Shown: in pieces, positions 7,143 to 9,346 of the stretch
How the letters are laid out: each line of letters opens with the position of its first letter
Numbering within the stretch: position 1 is the stretch's first letter
Source: JAPUDQ01 sp964535835
Lineage (GTDB): Bacteria > Patescibacteriota > Saccharimonadia > Saccharimonadales > Saccharimonadaceae
Direction: 5' to 3'
Length of the DNA: 9,346 bases
Assembly (NCBI GenBank): GCA_964535835.1
Contig: CAZHUZ010000027.1
Span: 1-9,346 of the forward strand
Notes under the pieces: generated by a model
The model's database searches: none
What the model was told of the DNA's origin: nothing
Seen by the model: the letters and a program-made list of their open reading frames with translations, nothing else
Program-made: the position numbers and the translations under genes

Positions 7143-7444
7143 GAAAAAATAATCTCTCTAACCATTCAAAACAATCAGTATTATCCTCTGGATTTACTCT
7201 TGTTGAAGTGTTGCTAGTAGTAGTTGTCGTTGTACTCGTCGGTCTTGTAGGTTACAACCTATACAACCTCCAAGCAACCCAAGACCAAGCAACTACACCA
7301 AACCAAACAGCAAAAACAGCCATTTCAGCACCGGCCATAAACTCGCGAAGCGATCTCAACAAAGCCGCAACAACACTTGATTCGACTCCTGAAGCTATGA
7401 GTGAAGCAGAATTGTCACAATTGGAGAACCTAGCAAGTTTCTAA
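7139..7444 (+). CDS. Short type IV prepilin-like protein
   Basis: The 101-residue protein has a 17-residue basic leader ending in Gly18, followed by FTLVEVLLVVVVVVLVGLVG. This is the type III signal of type IV pilins and pseudopilins: prepilin peptidase cuts after Gly18, methylates Phe19, and Glu23 is the conserved +5 glutamate used in filament assembly. After the hydrophobic helix come about 60 residues rich in Thr, Ala and Gln with no cysteine, too short for a full globular pilin head, so it is a small major or minor pilin. An AGGAGG site seven bases before the ATG and the ATGA overlap with the preceding gene show tight co-expression with the secreted coiled-coil protein. No pilus motor, peptidase or secretin gene is in the window. 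A strong terminator follows. Confidence 0.88.
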   Translation: MRKNNLSNHSKQSVLSSGFTLVEVLLVVVVVVLVGLVGYNLYNLQATQDQATTPNQTAKTAISAPAINSRSDLNKAATTLDSTPEAMSEAELSQLENLASF

Positions 7445-7460
7445 GTAAATTTATCTTGCC

Positions 7461-7499
7461 CACAAAAAAATAGCGCTACAACTGCGCTATTTTTTTGTG
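7461..7499 (+). terminator. Bidirectional intrinsic terminator between convergent genes
   Basis: CAC-A7-TAGCGC (7461-7476) and GCGCTA-T7-GTG (7484-7499) pair perfectly over 16 bp around a 7-base loop. The A and T runs give each strand a U tract, so it ends both the pilin transcript and the minus-strand membrane protein transcript, whose stop codon is at 7507. Confidence 0.93.
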
Positions 7500-7506
7500 A
7501 TTGTCC

Positions 7507-8046
7507 TTATTTGGTAAAGAATTTTCGAAATTGAAATAGTAACCATCCGCCAATAACAAAGCCTATCGCAAGGCCAATTATACTTGATACCAATCCGTAA
7601 CTTGCATTCATAACAACACTCACCACACTAAGGGCTATTGTGATCAAAAAGTTATAAAACAACAAATTCCAGCCGTCCTTTTGATGCATCTTCAATTTTG
7701 CCTGTGCCATAAATAGCAAAACTGCCGATACCAATGCAGAGATGATTGATACATATACTGTACTACCGAGTGCCTGGCGATAGACTTGCCCCATACCGTA
7801 GTTGTCAAGAAACTGATTTGTGAGCGCCACACTTTGCCATGCACTCCACGCCCCCAAGAGCGACAAGACTACACCAACAATTGCCAGCCACCACGAGTTA
7901 TCAGCTAGCCATTTCTTTGCCCCTTCGGGCAATTGTACTGGTGACTTTTTATTTAATGTTTCATCGATCCATCGCTCCAGCCCTGCAGGCTGAGTATTGT
8001 ATGGTGGGTTGCCCCCGCCCTGATGTTCGCGTACGTGCTCGTCCAT
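7507..8046 (-). CDS. Four-helix membrane protein of unknown function
   Basis: From the ATG at 8046 the product has 179 residues. The frame is open further upstream to 8139, but GGGAG eight bases before 8046 and the hydrophilic sequence MDEHVREHQGGG support the shorter form. A cytoplasmic, Gly/Pro-containing head of about 50 residues, ending in the amphipathic segment around ERWIDETL and WLADNSWW, leads into four predicted membrane helices at about 52-70, 97-114, 127-147 and 152-173. A short basic tail (FRKFFTK) ends the chain. No transporter or enzyme motif is visible. It stands alone on the minus strand, convergent with the pilin gene, with a possible TATAAT promoter 83 bp upstream. It may be a small membrane scaffold or channel, but the sequence gives no further clue. 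Confidence 0.85.
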   Translation of the reverse strand: MDEHVREHQGGGNPPYNTQPAGLERWIDETLNKKSPVQLPEGAKKWLADNSWWLAIVGVVLSLLGAWSAWQSVALTNQFLDNYGMGQVYRQALGSTVYVSIISALVSAVLLFMAQAKLKMHQKDGWNLLFYNFLITIALSVVSVVMNASYGLVSSIIGLAIGFVIGGWLLFQFRKFFTK

Positions 8047-8128
8047 AACCGTCACTCCCTTAATGTTATTCAAATAGTACGCTCTTTGTAACATAAAGTA
8101 AATTAAGACTTCAATAGGTCTTATGTCG

Positions 8129-8134
8129 ATTATA
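8129..8134 (-). promoter_or_regulatory. Possible -10 box of the four-helix membrane protein gene
   Basis: On the minus strand TATAAT (8134 to 8129) would start transcription near 8122, leaving a leader of about 76 bases before the ATG at 8046. The leader is long compared with other genes here. No clear -35 box is present. Confidence 0.45.
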
Positions 8135-8140
8135 TTCATA

Positions 8141-8333
8141 ACTACTTTTTTACGTTAGTAGGATTGCAAAAACAGAGGTAATCAGCTAAAATATCAACTT
8201 GTCGTAGTAATATTGCGACTACCCAAACCAAAATTAGTACCTGCTATATTTTGTTTTGAGAGGAGCAGCCGACCATAAAATGAAATATTGAAGATTTATC
8301 TTCAATATGAATTAAGAGGTCGAGCTGTGACGA
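8141..8333. other. Gene-free stretch with nested inverted repeats
   Basis: No convincing gene is seen. The right part can fold as a two-level hairpin: CAGC-C-GACC (8266-8274) against GGTC-GA-GCTG (8318-8327), enclosing a perfect 11-bp inverted repeat ATATTGAAGAT (8285-8295) and ATCTTCAATAT (8298-8308). The inner repeat read on the minus strand is followed by TTCATTTTAT and might act as a weak terminator. The outer stem leads into TGACGAG and then the tRNA-Lys fragment at 8334, resembling the way GCGACGAGG precedes a tRNA fragment at 8868-8876. Confidence 0.5.
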
Positions 8334-8408
8334 GGGCCAGTAGCTCAGCTGCCCTGTCCGAGGCGCCCGTCGCCGAGTAATGATAATAAGCACCTGGTGC
8401 TCTAACCA
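8334..8408 (+). repeat. Split sense/antisense copy of the tRNA-Lys 5' half
   Basis: GGGCCAGTAGCTCAGCTG (8334-8351) is identical to the first 18 bases of the tRNA-Lys at 8464. After a 44-base spacer with a GGCG-CCCGT-CGCC hairpin (8362-8374), GGTGCTCTAACCA (8396-8408) is the exact reverse complement of tRNA positions 17-29. The tRNA 5' half is thus present in two adjoining pieces, the second inverted. This cannot fold into a tRNA and is either a rearranged remnant or part of a structured element. A 53-codon minus-strand frame (8302-8463) crosses it but has no ribosome binding site. Confidence 0.75.
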
Positions 8409-8448
8409 TACTCCGACGTATCATCTCGCTAAAATCTGCGTTTGCACC

Positions 8449-8454
8449 TACAAT
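8449..8454 (+). promoter_or_regulatory. -10 box of tRNA-Lys
   Basis: TACAAT (8449-8454) matches the -10 consensus at five of six positions and ends nine bases before the first base of tRNA-Lys. The box before the tRNA-like sequence at 9294 has exactly the same distance, which supports both. Confidence 0.5.
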
Positions 8455-8463
8455 TTTATACAT

Positions 8464-8540
8464 GGGCCAGTAGCTCAGCTGGTTAGAGCACCTGCCTCTT
8501 AAGCAGGGTGTCCGGGGTTCAAGTCCCCGCTGGCCCTCCA
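8464..8540 (+). tRNA. tRNA-Lys (anticodon CTT), CCA encoded
   Basis: A complete 77-base cloverleaf. The acceptor stem is GGGCCAG with CTGGCCC, and the D stem is GCTC with GAGC. The anticodon stem CCTGC and GCAGG encloses the loop CTCTTAA with anticodon CTT, which reads AAG lysine codons. The variable loop is GTGTC, and the T arm is CGGGG-TTCAAGT-CCCCG. The discriminator base is T, followed by an encoded CCA. All stems are perfect, so it should be functional. The CCA is at the same time the foot of the terminator stem that follows. Its last 21 bases recur twice downstream, and its 5' half recurs in rearranged form upstream. Confidence 0.97.
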
Positions 8541-8579
8541 TATAAAATTCCGGTCTTAGTGACCGGTATTTTATATGGA
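8537..8579 (+). terminator. Terminator of tRNA-Lys
   Basis: TCCATATAAAAT (8537-8548) pairs with ATTTTATATGGA (8568-8579), and CCGGTC pairs with GACCGG inside, with one T-T mismatch and a TTAGT loop. The stem starts in the CCA of the tRNA, so the RNA must be trimmed for the tRNA end to be freed. It is homologous to the terminators at 8729 and 8899. Confidence 0.85.
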
Positions 8580-8582
8580 ATG

Positions 8583-8731
8583 TTATCGAGATTTAATCTC
8601 GGACACGCCGAAGGGTGTTCGGGTGAAAAATGCCAGTGGCATTTTGCAAGGGAGTCAACTCTTGCAAACTGGTTTGCAAAGATGTTGCGACGGGCTCGCC
8701 AAAGGTGAGTCAAGTCCCCGCTGGCCCTCCA
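8583..8731 (+). ncRNA. Candidate structured RNA module 1 ending in the tRNA-Lys 3' end
   Basis: Starting four bases after the preceding terminator, this 149-base stretch holds, in order: TTATCGAG; a CGAGAT-TTA-ATCTCG hairpin (8587-8601); a CCGAA/TTCGG hairpin; the signature hairpin AAAATGCC-AGT-GGCATTTT (8627-8645); GCAAGG; a GCAAG/CTTGC stem; TTGCAAAC-TG-GTTTGCAA (8662-8679); GCGACG (8687-8692); a GGCTCGCC/GGTGAGTC hairpin (8693-8711); and then the tRNA-Lys 3' end. It lacks the tRNA 5' half and anticodon, so it is not a tRNA. No promoter is obvious, and it may be read through from tRNA-Lys or be a DNA element. The ordered elements are shared with 8778-8897. The RNA reading is inference from structure. 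Confidence 0.5.
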
Positions 8732-8771
8732 CGAAAAAAGGCCTATCTTATAGACAGGTCTTTTTTCGTGG
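8729..8771 (+). terminator. Terminator after module 1
   Basis: CCACGAAAAAAG pairs with CTTTTTTCGTGG in a near-perfect stem, continuing inward through CCT/AGG and TCT/AGA with one mismatch. Like the tRNA-Lys terminator, it starts at the CCA of the tRNA end. Its upper part (TATAGACAGG) matches that of the terminator after module 2 (AGTAGACAGG). Confidence 0.88.
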
Positions 8772-8777
8772 CTGTGA

Positions 8778-8897
8778 TTATCGAGGGACTTGAACGGGAT
8801 TGCCGGTGGCAATCCCCGGCACCCTTGTTGTCTATACAAATGTCTTTGTATCGACAATCGGAGCAAAGCGACGAGGCAAGTCCCCGCTGGCCCTCCA
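8778..8897 (+). ncRNA. Candidate structured RNA module 2 ending in the tRNA-Lys 3' end
   Basis: A 120-base relative of the preceding module. It holds TTATCGAG (8778-8785), then GGGACTTGAAC (8785-8795), the exact reverse complement of the tRNA-Lys T arm (8517-8527). Next come the signature hairpin GGGATTGCC-GGT-GGCAATCCC (8796-8816), a long hairpin TTGTC-T-ATACAAA with TTTGTAT-C-GACAA (8828-8857), GCGACG (8868-8873) and the tRNA-Lys 3' end. GGGACTTG at the start can pair over 8 bp with CAAGTCCC at the end, closing the whole body as one domain. It has no anticodon and no tRNA 5' half. Function, transcription and processing are unknown. Confidence 0.5.
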
Positions 8898-8898
8898 T

Positions 8899-8933
8899 AT
8901 AAAATATCCTGTCTAGTAGACAGGATCTTTTAT
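8899..8933 (+). terminator. Terminator after module 2, probably bidirectional
   Basis: ATAAAA-T-ATCCTGTC pairs with GACAGGAT-C-TTTTAT with one mismatch and a TAGTA loop. It lies between module 2 and the convergent small gene ending at 8963. Read on the minus strand it is followed by ATTTTATATGG, so it can serve both. Confidence 0.85.
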
Positions 8934-8962
8934 TGATGATAGTTCGTCAAAGCAATTTAAGA

Positions 8963-9151
8963 CTACTGACCACTTGAAGGTGTTTGGACATTAACTTGAG
9001 GCGTTGGGACATTCACGTTGGTCGTATTTGTCTGAGGCGCACCAAAGTACTGATAGGCCAAATAAGCCAAGATTGCTATTACTACAATTGCGACAATCGC
9101 GACAATCGGTCCACTGCTACTCTTCTCTACAACTACTGGTTGGTCTGCCAT
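8963..9151 (-). CDS. Small single-pass membrane protein
   Basis: The product has 62 residues. A short polar N-terminus (MADQPVVVEKSSSG) leads into one strongly hydrophobic helix (PIVAIVAIVVIAILAYLAYQYF, about residues 15-36), and the tail is low-complexity, rich in Asn, Thr, Val, Pro and Gln (TNTTNVNVPTPQVNVQTPSS). The tail most likely lies outside the membrane, with the acidic/neutral N-terminus inside, although the charge bias is weak. The ATG at 9151 has AGGAG ten bases upstream, a slightly long but acceptable spacing. No domain is recognised. It is a stand-alone gene, convergent with the tRNA-Lys array and divergent from the tRNA-like sequence at 9294. Small membrane proteins of this kind are often missed in annotation, but the Shine-Dalgarno site and the helix make it credible. 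Confidence 0.78.
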   Translation of the reverse strand: MADQPVVVEKSSSGPIVAIVAIVVIAILAYLAYQYFGAPQTNTTNVNVPTPQVNVQTPSSGQ

Positions 9152-9275
9152 GATTCATAATCTCCTAATAATATTTAATTGTGATATTGATAACATAATA
9201 GATAATTAATTGATAAAGATTTGTAACCCAGCACGCAAAAATCAATATTTATCTCATATATCATGTTGTTGTATC

Positions 9276-9284
9276 TGTTATAAT
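9276..9284 (+). promoter_or_regulatory. Extended -10 promoter of the interrupted tRNA-like gene
   Basis: TGT followed by TATAAT (9276-9284) is a perfect extended -10 element, ending nine bases before the first base of the tRNA-like sequence. Spacing is identical to that of the tRNA-Lys box, and both genes are preceded by CAT. Confidence 0.65.
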
Positions 9285-9293
9285 ATGAATCAT

Positions 9294-9346
9294 GCACCCG
9301 TAGCTCAGCGGATTAGAGTGAGGGCTGCCAGTGGCAGTCCGCAAGG
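9294..9346 (+). tRNA. 5' half of an arginine-like tRNA joined to the signature hairpin (cut by window end)
   Basis: GCACCCG-TA-GCTC-AGCGGATTA-GAGT-G (9294-9320) is a normal acceptor 5' strand plus D arm, most like bacterial tRNA-Arg. The anticodon stem should follow, but AGGGC with the next bases cannot form one. Instead GGGCTGCC-AGT-GGCAGTCC (9322-9340) forms an 8-bp hairpin with the same tip as in the two modules downstream of tRNA-Lys, again followed by GCAAGG. The gene is either interrupted by an insert right after the D arm or is a tRNA-like RNA. The matching CGGGTGC 3' strand would lie beyond the window. Confidence 0.6.

Larger units (their letters stand above)
8520..8897 (+). repeat. 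Three direct copies of the tRNA-Lys 3' end (T loop to CCA)
   Basis: The 21 bases from the C of the T loop to the CCA end (begin CAAGTCCCCGC, end CCTCCA) occur at 8520-8540 (in the tRNA), 8711-8731 and 8877-8897, identical each time. The first and third copies also share the next eight bases, TATAAAAT. Start-to-start distances are 191 and 166 bases. Each copy is directly followed by an intrinsic terminator. The repeated piece is the part of a tRNA gene most often used as an attachment site by tyrosine integrases. Confidence 0.97.

Noticed and set aside
8302..8463. A 53-codon minus-strand frame beginning directly at the tRNA-Lys 5' end and ending in an inverted repeat
   Set aside because: It has no Shine-Dalgarno site, its upstream sequence is the antisense of the tRNA, the tRNA promoter lies inside it, and two stretches of it are pieces of tRNA-Lys. 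It remains possible but unsupported.
8520..8897. Three spaced identical 21-base repeats, CRISPR-like at first sight
   Set aside because: The spacing is irregular (191 and 166 bases), the repeat is the end of a tRNA gene, each copy is followed by a terminator, and no cas gene is near.
8583..8897. tmRNA, T-box riboswitch, SRP RNA or RNase P RNA
   Set aside because: No tag reading frame with a paired 5' acceptor strand, no T-box sequence, no SRP GGAAG-type apical motif and no RNase P core were found. The two modules lack a tRNA 5' half.
8508..8902. Several overlapping open frames on both strands across the tRNA-Lys array
   Set aside because: They are frames through tRNA ends, hairpins and terminators, have no ribosome binding sites, and their peptides simply translate the repeated tRNA sequence.
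9321..9346. Group I intron in the tRNA-like gene
   Set aside because: The insert starts after the D arm rather than in the anticodon loop, and no P, Q, R or S core sequences are visible in the 26 bases available. It cannot be excluded from the sequence beyond the window.

Overview
The window looks like a bacterial chromosome fragment, most likely from the Candidate Phyla Radiation and probably Saccharibacteria (TM7). This is inferred from gene content and style: a small type IV pilin, a scavenging-type lipid acyltransferase, a divergent FolD, short intergenic spaces and many genes whose -10 box sits directly in front of the start codon. TGA is used as an ordinary stop (for example in the folD gene and the 6540-7142 gene), so the code is standard and not the recoded code 25 of Gracilibacteria and Absconditabacteria. 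The lineage cannot be proved without a database search.

Layout. Positions 1-222 hold the 3' end of a surface protein with a sortase-like C-terminal anchor, closed by a terminator at 240-277. On the minus strand follow a nine-helix membrane sensor histidine kinase (272-2419) and, upstream of it, a class I methyltransferase with a long N-terminal domain (2472-3812) whose C-terminal half resembles PhcB-type enzymes. Divergent from these are a PlsC-type acyltransferase (3924-4547) and a CheY-like single-domain response regulator (4588-4959). The kinase and regulator could form a two-component pair, and the methyltransferase could in principle make or modify a lipid signal, as in the phcBSR system of Ralstonia. 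That link is inference. folD (4946-5758, minus) overlaps the regulator tail to tail and is divergent from a flavin reductase (5789-6472) across only 30 bp. Then comes a translationally coupled pair: a secreted coiled-coil protein (6540-7142) and a short prepilin (7139-7444). A strong bidirectional terminator separates them from a four-helix membrane protein (7507-8046, minus).

The most unusual part is 8141-9346. A complete tRNA-Lys(CTT) at 8464-8540 is followed by two further exact copies of its last 21 bases (8711-8731 and 8877-8897). Each copy is preceded by a hairpin-rich body instead of a tRNA body and followed by its own intrinsic terminator. The two bodies share an ordered set of elements: TTATCGAG, a hairpin with a GCC-RGT-GGC tip, a second hairpin, GCGACG, then the tRNA end. 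The same hairpin, with different but still complementary stem bases, reappears at the right edge of the window, directly after the 5' half of another tRNA (9294-9320, arginine-like). Upstream of tRNA-Lys, its first 18 bases and an inverted copy of the next 13 flank a 45-base spacer (8334-8408). Together this suggests an undescribed family of structured, tRNA-embedded or tRNA-targeting elements. Whether they are RNAs, introns or small mobile elements cannot be decided here.

A second theme is expression style. Five genes (kinase, acyltransferase, regulator, folD, reductase) have a TATAAT or TAAAAT box ending 6-9 bases before the ATG and no Shine-Dalgarno sequence, which predicts leaderless mRNAs. 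The exported and membrane protein genes from 6540 onward have clear Shine-Dalgarno sites.
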